64,000 nucleotides of DNA, from assembly GCA_944739405.2 (NCBI GenBank), contig OX123191.2, forward strand, positions 2,708,830-2,772,829, read 5' to 3'. The position numbers were made by a program, and so were the translations under genes. The stretch is from Euclidia mi (lineage: Eukaryota; Arthropoda; Insecta; Lepidoptera; Erebidae). This document shows positions 20,755 to 31,156 of the stretch, in pieces. How positions within the stretch are numbered: position 1 is the stretch's first letter; every line of letters begins with the position of its first letter. The notes beneath the pieces are model-generated. The model was not told where the DNA came from, searched no databases, and was given only the letters and a program-made list of their open reading frames with translations.

Positions 20755-21900
20755 TTGAAATTGACCTACCAAGAATAACCCCACAACCTATGACATTATT
20801 CGCTGATGACAGTACAGTTACAATTACATGTAAAGACATTAATCGCTATAAATTTGACATAAACCAATCTTTGACATCAATAATTTCCTGGCTAAATAAT
20901 AATAATTTAAAAATTGGTTGCCTGTAAAGTCGGTATACGGGCGAAAGTTTTACGTGACAACGACTTTGAGTGGTAAAATAATTTTAATGTGAATATTCAT
21001 TCGTATAGTAGGAAGAAGGATGAAAGACGCGTGCCTTTCACTTTTTATGTCTGTCTCTCTCACTCTTAGGCGAGACGCGTGCCTCTCACTCGCTCTCATT
21101 GTGAGCGCATAACGTGAGCGGAGCGTAACGCAGTTTCTTGAAGTGTCACCCGGCAAACCAATTTATAAGACGTTGTCACGTCAAAAATCAATTTGACGAA
21201 AACAAGTATCATGCATTTCGGACAAAGGTCACAGAACCCATTAAACATACGCTTAATCTACGATGATTATACTATAAAGGAAGTAAATACTGCACGCTTT
21301 CTAGGTTTAACTATAGACAGTGGATTAAATTGGAAGGAACATATTAATATACTATGCAAAAGAGTCAGTGGTCTATCTTATGTTCTATACAAAATTGCTC
21401 CAACTATTAACATAAATGCACTACTGTCAGCATATTATGGCCTTGTCGAGTCTGTGCTTCGATTTGGTATAATCTTTTGGGGTAATTCTACCGACAATAA
21501 CATGGTATTCAAAATGAAAAAGCGATGTGTACGTGCCATGTTCCGTCTGCATAGTACCGATAGTTGTAAGCCGATATTCACTAATTACCATATTCTGACA
21601 TTACCCTCAATTTACATTTACGAAATAGCAGTATTTGTTAGAAGTAATCTTCATTTATTTCCTCGTCTATCAGATAAAGTCAAACGTAATCGAAGGGATG
21701 ACAATTGACTTTGTATTCATCCTGCAAAAACAGCACTTCTACATAAAAGTGTAATATGTAAAGCCCCAATAATATACAATAAAATTCCAAATGACATTAA
21801 ACAATTGAATACAAATAAATTTAAAACTACATTAAAACAATTTCTAACTGATAAATCTTACTACAAAATTGACGTCTTTCTTTATGACAAATCTTAATGT
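20755..21900 (+). pseudogene. Second, diverged CR1/Jockey-group LINE copy
   Basis: Begins inside the RT at PQPMTLFADDSTV, continues to NNNLKI, is interrupted by about 270 bp, then resumes LTKTSIMHFGQRS and ARFLGLTIDSGLNWKEH at 21193 and runs to a stop at 21706. Further codons beyond the stop (HKSVICKAPIIYNKIPND and a final IDVFLYDKS) remain alignable with the copy at 18840-20555. It is the 5'-truncated relative of that element and is inactive. Confidence 0.8.
20916..21189. mobile_element. ~270-bp insertion with subterminal inverted repeats
   Basis: Interrupts the LINE frame. The left side has TTTTACGTGACAACG and the right side CGTTGTCACGTCAAAA, an inverted pair of about 14 bp. It is richer in GC than its surroundings, with repeated GAGACGCGTGCCT and CGTGCCT phrases. 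Exact ends and target duplication are uncertain; AATT occurs at both borders. Likely a MITE of unassigned superfamily. Confidence 0.55.
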
Positions 21901-22313
21901 AATAAATTGCCTAATGCCTTTTTGTTTTTATTTTAACTATATTATTAATTGCTGTATGATTTAAATGACTGACATTTCTTAATTACTTTTTGTTTTTTAT
22001 TTTAATTATATTATTTATTGCTGTATGATTTAATTATGATTTACATTTCTTAATAACTTTTATTTAATTTTGATTATTTGTTATTTATTAATTAAAATAG
22101 AAGAAAGAAAAATGTTTTGTTACCTATCACTTATTAATGTTTTGTAATATTTGTACACCACATACTCAATACACTGACATAACATGTTTGACCATATGTC
22201 AAACATGTTGATTCTAACTATTATTTAAGATCTATAATAAGCATCTAAACAATGTTTTATTATGTACACATGTTTTAGCAAATAAATATATCTTTATCTT
22301 TATCTTTATCTTT
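21901..22313 (+). repeat. LINE 3' UTR ending in a TATCTT array
   Basis: Non-coding tail of the preceding LINE. A roughly 80-bp unit containing TTATTGCTGTATGATTTAA appears twice. The segment ends AATAAATA followed by repeated TATCTT hexamers at 22288-22313. Confidence 0.55.
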
Positions 22314-22525
22314 GACATGATATTAATAATATATTTTTTTTCATATTTGTAATTAACATAATTATGTCAATTAACTTGAGAAGCCTTACTTTGTTAATGT
22401 TAATTCAATATTTGCATGTCTTGGAATGGACAGAACATGTTGAGACTGTATGTATAATATGTATCATAACACCAAAATGTACACATGTTGAGACAAATAA
22501 ATAATCTTTATCTTTATCTTTAAAA
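22314..22525 (+). repeat. Second LINE 3' tail ending in a TATCTT array
   Basis: A separate tail in tandem with the one before. It shares ACATGTTGAGACAAATAAAT-type sequence and again ends in repeated TTTATC/TATCTT units near 22503-22521. This indicates a related element inserted here and almost entirely 5'-truncated. Confidence 0.5.
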
Positions 22526-22625
22526 GTGTAACTATATTCGCACAATTAACAATTGAAATCTCATTAACAGTGGTAGACGCCACAAGGTTGGATCTTTGAA
22601 AAGACGCAAGAAGTCTTCCGCGATT

Positions 22626-22627
<2 letters not shown>

Positions 22628-22664
<37 letters not shown>
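22628..22664. repeat. AT microsatellite
   Basis: Uninterrupted AT dinucleotides of about 35 bases, adjoining an inverted LINE end. Confidence 0.85.
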
Positions 22665-22671
<7 letters not shown>

Positions 22672-22792
22672 GATAGTCAGTTAAACTTGAGATGATTATG
22701 CCAATTTACACAACAAGGGATTGCGAACCTTCAGCTTAAAGGTGAACCGATTATTGCACATCCTGATTTCGAGAAGGAGCGCATTCCATAAC
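22660..22792 (-). mobile_element. Inverted 3' end of the endonuclease-RT LINE
   Basis: The reverse complement of this segment matches 25567-25700, the carboxyl end and 3' tail of the LINE that follows (RLLYKLA-type end, then TTAACTGACTATCTTTAT). It immediately precedes the plus-strand LINE 5' region, so a minus-strand LINE end is joined head-on to a plus-strand copy. Confidence 0.75.
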
Positions 22793-22809
22793 ATATTTTT
22801 TATTTTATT

Positions 22810-23637
22810 ATGTCATCTGACGATGATTCTTATTATTCTGCCAATGAATCTCTCAATAATGATAGTTTTAGCTCTCTAGGTGATCTCTTAAAAAATTCCT
22901 TTGATCCATGTTTAGGGAAATCATTAAATGTGTGCCACATAAACGCTCAGAGCGTGCCCAGCCACTACGGTGACTTTTTAGAAGTTTTTTCGAACGCCAA
23001 TGCTCATGCCATCCTGGTTTCAGAGAGTTGGCTCAAACCTCACCTCCCTTCAACCACTTATCCCCTGCCAGGCTTTATTTTAATTAAGAACGATCGAGTC
23101 GGTCGGAGGGGCGGCGGTGTTGCCATCTATCTTCGCGCCGATTTTCCCTATATAATACTCGCCATCTCACCTTCTGATTCTATTTCATCAGCTGAGTACC
23201 TTTTTCTTGAGGTTTGGGTCAAGGGGGCCAAAATCGTACTAGGGGTTATTTACTGTCCTCCCTTAACATATTACTTCTCCAGTATAGAATCTATACTGGA
23301 ATCCTTGGGGTCAGAATATGCCCACCATCTCATCATGGGCGATTTCAATACCAATCTCCTTTCTCCTCAGTCCTCTAGAACCCGTAAACTCCTACAGATT
23401 GTCGAGTCATGTAACCTCCACATTCTGCCTTTACAAGCAACTCATCACAACATTGGTGGGGAGGATACATGGCTAGATTTAATTTGCACCTCTGCTCCTT
23501 CCCTAGTTTCTAAACATGGCCAATGTCCCGCTCCTGGTTTCTCCCATCATGATTTGATCTTCCTCTCGTACATCCTAACGCTCCCCGTTCCCCTCCTAAG
23601 GTTCTGCATGTGCGTTCCTTTGGGCGTATGGACGTGA
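22810..23637 (+). pseudogene. LINE apurinic-type endonuclease domain
   Basis: An acidic, Ser-rich N-terminus (about 40 residues) precedes an exonuclease-endonuclease-phosphatase fold. Visible motifs are HINAQSV (43-49), SESWL with the catalytic Glu (71-75), GGVAIYL (102-108), VIYCPP (146-151), GDFN (177-180) and SHHD (245-248), in the family's order and with the key Asn, Glu, Asp and His kept. Such domains nick target DNA to prime reverse transcription. After about residue 260 a frameshift replaces the expected linker; translation then continues in the frame of 23610-25340. Confidence 0.85.
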
Positions 23638-25340
23638 ATAAGCTGGTAGAGGATGCGTCGTCTATAAACTGGGATCAGTTGATGGCATCTACGAACATTG
23701 ACGACAAAGTTGAAAAATTCAACGCCACTGTACTCAAAATTTACAATGCTCATGCACCCGTTAGGAAAGTTAAACTAAAGCGTCCACCTGCTCCCTGGAT
23801 CACGAAGGAGGTCCGGATAGTAATGAAACGTAGGGATCGTGCTTTTCTTAAATTCAAAAACCATCATACCGATGATTATTGGTCTCGATATAAAGTTGCA
23901 AGGAATCGGTGTAATCAGGTGATACGTAACGCCAAACGCCGCCATATTCTCGACAGCATAAATTCCTCCTCTCCTGCTAATATCTGGAAGTTCCTTGGGA
24001 CTCTAGGTATTGGCAAACAACGAAATTTTGATCAGCCGTTGACAACTGGTTTAGATGAAATAAATAAACATTTCTCCTCTTCTAACCATTTGAATCATCT
24101 TACCAAATGTCGCACTGTAGGCTTCTTGTCCAACCTTCCTCGTCCTGACATAGAGCCTTTTAAATTTTCTTCAGTGACCTCGGGTGAGATTAAAAAGATC
24201 ATCACATCCTTAAAATCAAACGCCGTAGGCTGTGATCACATTAGTCGAAGGATGATCGTCACTGTAATAAATGAACTGTTACCTGCTTTTACACACATCA
24301 TCAACTTTTTGCTTGACACAGGTGCGTTTCCCCACCTATGGCGTAAAGCCTTAGTGATACCTTTGCCTAACCCTACTCTTCCCAACCATTTTCGTCCCAT
24401 ATCAATCCTTCCTTTTCTTTCGAAGGTGCTTGAAGCCTGTGTCCAGAAACAACTTTCCAATTTTATATTTCGGAACAATCTGTTAAGCCCATTTCAATCT
24501 GGATTTAGACCTGGACACAGTACGGTGACCGCTCTCCTAAAAGTGACTGGAGATGTATGGGCGGGAATGGAGAACACCAAAGTTACGGTGCTAGCTTTGG
24601 TTGACTTCACGAACGCCTTTAACTCGGTTAGTCACGAAATCCTTCTTTCAGTCCTCTCCAGTTTTCAGATCTCACTTGAGGCACTCGAATGGTTTTCCAA
24701 ATATCTCATGGGACGTCAGCAGTGTGTTCGCCATAATGAGTCTTCATCAATATGGTGTGACTTACAGTCTGGCGTTCCTCAAGGTGGCATTCTTTCTCCA
24801 TTATTATTCTCTATTTTTATAAATCTCCTGACCCAAAATCTTCAGTGTTCGTATCACTTGTACGCCGACGACTTGCAGCTATACGCACAAGCAGACGTTG
24901 ACAGTATCGTTTCGGCCATCGAGGAAGTAAGCCAAAGCCTGTCCGCTATATACGACTGGTCAGAACGATTTGGTGTTACCGTGAACCCTACAAAATGCCA
25001 GGCCATAATTATAGGAAGCCAACGCATCATCAACAGGTTAGATACTGAAACATTGCCGGCAGTAATATTTAACCAGATCAGGATACCCTTCAGCCCAGTT
25101 GTGAAAAACCTTGGCTTGCATATGGATAGCCATCTGTACTGGCGGGCTCAAGTGACATCTATAAGTCAAAAAGTTACGGGATCCTTACGCTCATTATATA
25201 AGCTAAAAAACTTTCTTCCTACTAACACCAAGGTTATGCCCATGCAGACTTTAATCTTTCCTATTATCGACTATGGTGATGTGTGCTGTTTTTACCTGAA
25301 TGCAGACCTTCTCAATAAACTAGACCGGTACTTGACCTAA
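23610..25340 (+). pseudogene. LINE reverse transcriptase domain
   Basis: The 576-residue frame covers the linker and most of the RT. Motifs in order: PPAPWIT (59-65), FRPISILPFLSKV (261-273), the GFRPGHST block (298-305), motif A VDFTNAFNSVSH with catalytic Asp332 kept but Asn338 where the family usually has Asp, SGVPQGGILSPLLF (387-400) and YADD (418-421). It ends early at LDRYLT. The next frame resumes about 50 codons later with QLKWLPIRQRRSLRAL, indicating an internal deletion. CR1/Jockey-group placement is by motif style only. Confidence 0.85.
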
Positions 25341-25671
25341 CTACCGCTCTCAACTTAAATGGTTGCCTATTCGCCAACGCCGCAGTTTACGTGCGCTGAC
25401 TACACTCTTCTCTTTTCTTAACTCTCCCTCTCTTCCCTCTTATCTTAGTTACTATCTTCAATATTTAAGTTCCAATCATGACAAACATTTAAGATCAGCA
25501 AATAATCGTCTTCTATTGTGTCCCTCTCATACTTCAGGGTTTGTTAACTCTTCCTTCTTCGTTCAATCTGTTCTGTTATGGAATGCGCTCCCTCTCGAAA
25601 TCAGGATGTGCAATTATCGGTTCACCTTTAAGCTGAAGGTTCGCAATCGCTTGTTGTATAAATTGGCATAA
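25341..25671 (+). pseudogene. LINE RT C-terminal region
   Basis: Encodes YRSQLKWLPIRQRRSLRAL, a Leu-rich stretch, and SVLLWNALPLEIR before a stop at 25669. The LPxxIR-type ending is standard for these elements. It belongs to the RT frame upstream, from which it is separated by a deletion and frameshift. Confidence 0.75.
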
Positions 25672-25713
25672 TCATCTCAAGTTTAACTGACTATCTTTAT
25701 ATATATATATATT

Positions 25714-26690
25714 GATTGGCTGATCAAAATTTCGTTGTTTGCCAATACCTAGAGTCCCAAGGAACTTCCAGATATTAGCAGGAGAGGAGGAATTTATGCT
25801 GTCGAGAATATGGCGGATCCTCTACCAGCTTATTCACGTCCATACGCCCAAAGGAACGCACATGCAGAACCTTAGGAGGGGAACGGGGAGCGTTAGGATG
25901 TACGAGAGGAAGATCAAATCATGATGGGAGAAACCAGGAGCGGGACATTGGCCATGTTTAGAAACTAGGGAAGGAGCAGAGGTGCAAATTAAATCTAGCC
26001 ATGTATCCTCCCCACCAATGTTGTGATGAGTTGCTTGTAAAGGCAGAATGTGGAGGTTACATGACTCGACAATCTGTAGGAGTTTACGGGTTCTAGAGGA
26101 CTGAGGAGAAAGGAGATTGGTATTGAAATCGCCCATGATGAGATGGTGGGCATATTCTGACCCCAAGGATTCCAGTATAGATTCTATACTGGAGAAGTAA
26201 TATGTTAAGGGAGGACAGTAAATAACCCCTAGTACGATTTTGGCCCCCTTGACCCAAACCTCAAGAAAAAGGTACTCAGCTGATGAAATAGAATCAGAAG
26301 GTGAGATGGCGAGTATTTTATAGGGAAAATCGGCGCGAAGATAGATGGCAACACCGCCGCCCCTCCGACCGACTCGATCGTTCTTAATTAAAATAAAGCC
26401 TGGCAGGGGATAAGTGGTTGAAGGGAGGTGAGGTTTGAGCCAACTCTCTGAAACCAGGATGGCATGAGCATTGGCGTTCGAAAAAACTTCTAAAAAGTCA
26501 CCGTAGTGGCTGGGCACGCTCTGAGCGTTTATGTGGCACACATTTAATGATTTCCCTAAACATGGATCAAAGGATTTTTTTAAGAGATCACCTAGAGAGC
26601 TAAAACTATCATTATTGAGAGATTCATTGGCGGAATAATAAGAATCATCGTCAGATGACATAATAAAATAAAAAATATGATTACACAAAT
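25714..26690 (-). mobile_element. Endonuclease-RT LINE, inverted partial copy B
   Basis: Minus-strand copy of the same LINE with the endonuclease frame at 25834-26688. It is almost identical to copy A but has lost about 285 bp corresponding to roughly 23654-23940, and it stops at a point matching about 24050. It keeps its 5' end and lacks its 3' end, the opposite of ordinary 5' truncation, so a rearrangement has occurred. Its missing 3' end may be the fragment at 22660-22792. Confidence 0.85.
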
Positions 26691-26713
26691 ATAAATATAA
26701 TTATATAGATAAA

Positions 26714-26884
26714 CTAGCTGACCCGGCAAACGTTGTTTTGCAAAATTTTTTTTTTTTTGAAAAGTAAATGTTGGCCTATTCTCATAGATATCGGATAAGC
26801 ACAAAAAATTTCATCAAAATCGGTCAAGCCGTTTTGGAGGAGTATGGGAACGAAAACTGTGACACGAGAATTTTATATATTAGA
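26714..26884 (-). mobile_element. 171-bp non-autonomous Helitron
   Basis: On the minus strand it starts TCTAATATATAAAATTCTCG and ends GCCGGGTCAGCTAG, next to T and A flanks as Helitrons require. A GCAAA...TTTGC stem precedes the end. The middle includes the common phrase GACCGATTTTGATGAAATTT. Confidence 0.75.
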
Positions 26885-27389
26885 TAAAATATTTTAAATA
26901 CCTACTAAGATTTGGTAGATATGTAAAATGTAATTACTTACGTAACTGGTAATACTTTTCCGTTTCACTCTCTGCACCACCCGCCAGCCAACCCGCACAA
27001 TAAAATGGATGCAACCTAGTAGGTAACTATATAACAAACATTTCCGAATGCAACCCTGTGTCAGCCAGCCAACAAAACACACGAATTTATTTACACAAAA
27101 ATATACAAAAGAAAAAAAAAAGATCAAATCAGAAAATCGAAAAAAGGACAAACAAAACGCAGTTTTGACATTTGGCATTAATGACAATAGCTGTCAATAA
27201 AATTGTCAGCGTCCAGTGACACAATCAATATAAGTAAAAATAATCGTGCGCATGTTGTGGGTAATGATAAAAGTTTCAATAAACACTAGAATGCTGGGTG
27301 ACCGACACAAAACAAGCAACCATAATATAAAACTAGGTTTCAGACAAAAACAAAGTGACGCGAAATGGCAACAGTCAACTCAGAATGGG
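26885..27389. other. 3' flank of the ORF1-type gene; no gene seen
   Basis: AT-rich sequence downstream (on the minus strand) of the ORF1-like gene. No reverse transcriptase frame and no clear poly-A tail on the minus strand are visible. Confidence 0.5.
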
Positions 27390-28132
27390 TTACACTTTAC
27401 GCACAGTCTTTACATTGCCGGCGCTGTTATTTGCTGCAGAAGTATCTCCCGCCGCCTTCGGATGTTTTGCCAACAGATTACTCAGCTCACTAGTGGAAGT
27501 GATTTTAGAGCGCGTTCCATCCGGAGTTTTAACGATGATAGTGCCGTCCTGAGTCCAGCAAGAGCGCATTAAAAATGCTGTCGGGCTTTGGCGAACAGCG
27601 ATTGACTGGCTTTGGTCAAGAACTCCTTAACCGAGATCTTCGAGCCCTTTAACGCTGTTTTTGCCCTCCACACTGCAGTCCTGATCTCTGCCCTTGCAAA
27701 CCGCACCAAGATGGACCTGTCACGCTGTTTGCTGGCTCCAAGTCTGTGGCAATTTTTGATGCAGTGCTCACCAATATCCTTGACTGCCATCCTCGTTCGA
27801 AGAACATCCAGGATCAAGGCACTGCTGTCGTCCTTTTCTGCCTCTGGGACTCCTAGGAAGATCAGATCTTTTCGCCGGTGCCTTGTCTCCATTGCATCTA
27901 GTGCGCTTGAACACTCCTCGATTTGCTTGCGCAGAAGACCCAGCATGCTGAATATGAGCTCCCGGAATGTACGGAACTCCTCCGCTACCTTCGCCACTGT
28001 ATCCTTAGCTGGCCCCGCAGACTGGATTTGGGACTCAAGGTCAGCAATTCTTCGGGCAAAAGATTCTTCCAAGCTCTTCTGCACAGACTGGATATTGTCA
28101 AGCTGGGACATTGTGAAGTTTGTGTATGACAA
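27390..28132 (-). pseudogene. LINE ORF1-like coiled-coil RNA-binding protein, no RT beside it
   Basis: The minus-strand frame 28132-27569 encodes a long coiled coil (roughly residues 10-95, with LESQIQ, LLRKQIEECSSAL and similar heptad patterns), then RRKDLIFLGVPEAEKDDSS, an RNA-binding block with CHRLG and RSILVRF (about 145-165), and KGSKISVKEFL. One frameshift near 27569 separates it from SCWTQDGTIIVKTPDGTR and a stop at 27390-27392. Total length is about 245 residues. The order coiled coil, RRM-like, C-terminal domain is that of L1-type ORF1 (nucleic-acid chaperone) proteins. An endonuclease or RT is not found within 700 bp downstream. It may be a solo ORF1 element or a 3'-deleted LINE. 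Confidence 0.65.
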
Positions 28133-29394
28133 TAGTATTCGTGTTTGAAAGGTTGTGATTGTGTGATTTTGCCGGCAGGTGGTTTAACTATTTAAATATG
28201 TTTCTGTTACATCAGAGTGAATCACTGTAAGTACTAGCAGTTTAATATAATTTAAATGCTAATATATTGTTTAATTTGTTATAAAATCAATATTTTCAAA
28301 AATAAAATTCCAATTCCATTTTTGTAGATGTTTAATATTTTAATGTATACCGATTTTTTCTGTACTTGGCAAAAATATATTATAATAAACCTATTTTACA
28401 ATCTGTATGAGATTGTAAAATAGGTTTATTGGCTGTAACATTAGTATGCGACCTTGGTCTATTGTAGATAAACCATGATTTATTGCAACGCCGTGGCATA
28501 CCTCTTCAAACCATTTACATTTTATTTGTGTCACGCATTTTGTTATCGTCGAAAATATCAGGCTTTGATTGCACACATGAAGTGGTAGTAAAGTGGTTGC
28601 TTTATACTACACCGAGTGTTGTCGATTCGAAGCCCTATGCGGAACAATAAGACCGTTGAACATTGATTTTAGTTCTAGGTTCGAACTATTTATTTAAGTT
28701 TTGGAATTCAATTTCTTAGCATAAGACAAAAAACAATTGTTCTTCTCATACTAATGTACTTACAGATGAGAGATGAGATGTCGGTAGATTAAATGCTCGC
28801 TATAGCGATACCAATATTACCTAGTTCACCTGCCAACATCAGAAGGATCGTATGATCTTTTAACATTTGTGTAGTGCCGAAAGTTTTAGTAAAGTTTTTC
28901 TACACTTACGTTTTGCCATCTATTTTGTAGAATGCTCCATTCTGAAAAACAGTGAACAGAGGTTATCACACATTTACTAACTATTTCGTAACCCATGAAC
29001 GAAATTTACGACTATAAATACCAAAGGAGTTGTTACCACAGGGCCTAAGAAGATGTTTATGCTTTCAAAGCAGTATAATTAATACGGCCTCTTATTTTTT
29101 ATGCTTATCATTTTCTATTTCATCAAGTAAAAAGATCAGTACCTAAAATAGATTTTCTTAGTCGACGTTAAAAGTAACGTAGTATATTTCTGTTAGTTTG
29201 CCTTTGAAAGATTATTTTCTGCGATAGCGAAAAACTCAACAGAACTGATATAAAATGTCTAAGTACCTTTTATTATTATACTTTTAAAAAGGGCCCCCAG
29301 TGTATTAAAGCCTTCTTGAATATTCGCCGATTAATGTATATATTAAAGGACTGGAAATGTGACTACGATAAGAAAAAATAAAAATAAAGTTGTA
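28133..29394. other. No recognisable gene; one perfect hairpin
   Basis: AT-rich sequence without coding support. A tRNA-like degenerate SINE head may lie near 28585-28650 (TGTCGATTCGAAGCCC). The perfect hairpin at 28384-28430 is listed separately. Confidence 0.5.
28384..28430. repeat. 21-bp perfect hairpin
   Basis: AATAAACCTATTTTACAATC plus T pairs perfectly with its reverse complement across a 5-base loop GTATG. It is too tight-looped for a typical microRNA precursor; a minimal fold-back element or the joint of a tiny inverted duplication is more likely. Confidence 0.85.
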
Positions 29395-29662
29395 GACTGC
29401 CTCGTTGGTCTCGCGACCTAAATGTGCGCGCGGGATTGGGAGGTCTCGGGTTCGATTCCCGGGTCGGGCAAAGTGTTATTGGGTTTTTCCGTTAGGAAAT
29501 TCTCAGTAGCAGCACGGAACCTGGTAATGTGCCCGGCAATAGGCTCGCCCCCTATTACGTGGGACCTAAAAATTCTTGGCGAAATGTGGGTGTAATATTA
29601 CACATCTGCCTAGCCCTTCGGGGATACAGGCGTGAGTCTTTAAAATAAAAAATAAAAAAAAG
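29395..29662 (+). mobile_element. tRNA-derived SINE (family A, head 1)
   Basis: Starts GACTGCCTCGTTGGTCTCGC, has B box GGTTCGATTCC, then GGGTTTTTCCGTTAG, TAATGTGCCCGG, CCCCTATTACGTGGGACC, GGTGTAATATTACAC and ends CAGGCGTGAGTCTTTAAAA. Same family as 310-568 and 62171-62444. Confidence 0.8.
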
Positions 29663-29714
29663 ACGTAGGCATGCTTTTATAAGAATAGATCTTATATGTG
29701 TGTAGTCAGCTCCG

Positions 29715-29992
29715 ATATTTTTTTATATTCTACCACATTCATTTTTATTCTACCACATTCACACAACACCATCTACTCCCAAACTAAGCAGAGCTTGTAC
29801 TATGGATACTAGACTATGGATAAACATACATAATTATATACTTTTTTTGTAAATACATCCATATTGTACATAGAAACACCCAGACCAAGAGAAACATCCA
29901 TGTTCACGCACACAAATGTTTGAGCGGGAATCGAACCCGCGACCTTCGGCGTGGCAGTCGCTTACACTAACGCTGCGCCAACCGGTCGTCAT
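29715..29992 (-). mobile_element. tRNA-derived SINE (family B)
   Basis: The minus strand begins GACCGGTTGGCGCAGCG, with B box GGTTCGATTCCCGC, then ATGGATGTTTCTCTTGGTCT and a T/A-rich tail. A 31-bp imperfect direct repeat beginning AATAGATCTTAT flanks it (29684-29714 and 29993-30023, three mismatches seen). A second copy is at 33190-33438. Confidence 0.75.
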
Positions 29993-30023
29993 AATAGATC
30001 TTATTTGTGTGTAGTCAACTCTG

Positions 30024-30864
30024 GTGATAGAGTTTTCAGACCGCCCGAAGGCCTAACGATCCTTTTTGTCCTGAGACAATAACCGAGATCGACAGATCTA
30101 TGTGCCCGCCGAAGCAGAGTGCTTTAATGTGAATGCCACACGCGGTTACCCATCCAAGGGGCGACCTATATATATAAATACCTGTTTTATAATATTGGAA
30201 CACAAAGAAGTGCCAAGTGGACTGTCCCAATATGCAATCTTCATGCTTAATGGCGAACTTCCTGGGGTTATAGAAGTTTTCTTGTAAGAAATATCAGTAT
30301 GCTTTAGCAACGGACCGTAACCACATGAGTAGATAAACAGAACAGAGGCAAAGCTTCATACAACAGCGCAAATCGGTTGCACTACTACAAGCACGCGGCT
30401 CATGTGTGCGTGACCACTGGCCGCTTGTCGTGTACGCGGCGAGACTGGAAAAAACCGGTTTACGTAGGCACAGGCAGTTGACAATCTCAGGGTTATTACG
30501 ATGCACGTTGTTTGTTTTGTACGCTGCAAGTTTTAATATTTTAATGTAAAAACGTGGTATTTTATTATTAATAATGGTTGTTTATTGTACTGTGTGTATG
30601 AATATTACTCTAGATGAAATAATTCAGTCATTATAAAGATTTTAAGGATGGTAACGTACAATTGGGTTTTTTAATTATACCTCCCGATAATTTTATCGCA
30701 TTTGTTGAATTGCTCGAGCAAAAGGTTCGCGAATATTTCGATTTTGACATAAGTATTGTCAATGTTGGCAACGAAATACTTAACATGTCATGTTTGCATG
30801 TTGTCCACCATGATCTCCTAGCCCGATCCCCCAGGGGATCCTCATGAACTCATTAGCTGTGAAA
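30024..30864. other. No recognisable gene
   Basis: A 61-codon frame at 30662-30847 includes IPPDNFIAFVELLEQK and could be a worn transposase fragment, but it is too short to assign. Otherwise nothing is supported. Confidence 0.4.
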
Positions 30865-31156
30865 TTGTGTAAAAACAACTAACGTTTACAAAACCAATGA
30901 CTATCAAAGTGATCAGCCATCGATAGGGCTTACAAAAAACAGGTGCATGCAATTTTCGACCTTATTGACGTAACTCAGAATTTATAATTTTATTAACTTA
31001 TCAATGTCAGAAAGCAAGAAAATATTAAAAAAAGTCTGTCATGAATTATCAATAAGGTCGAAAATCGCATGCATCTGTTTTTTGTAAGCCCTATCGATGG
31101 TTGATCACTTTATAGTCATTTGTTTTGTAGACGTTCATTAATTTGTTTTACACAAT
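30865..31156. mobile_element. ~290-bp MITE with ~105-bp inverted arms
   Basis: The left arm (30865-30967) contains ATTGTGTAAAA, TCAGCCATCGATAGGGCTTA and CGACCTTATTGA; the right arm (31049-31156) contains TCAATAAGGTCGAAAA, TAAGCCCTATCGATGG and TTTTACACAAT. The arms differ at several sites, so the copy is not recent. Target duplication was not identified. Confidence 0.75.

Larger units (their letters stand above)
22793..25711 (+). mobile_element. Endonuclease-RT LINE, plus-strand copy A
   Basis: Nearly complete second ORF of a non-LTR element: endonuclease (22810-23600), reverse transcriptase (23610-25340) and C-terminal region (25350-25671), ending in a TATCTTTATATATATAT tail. A frameshift at about 23600, and a loss of some 50 codons near 25340, break it. 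A partial inverted copy follows (25714-26690). Confidence 0.85.
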
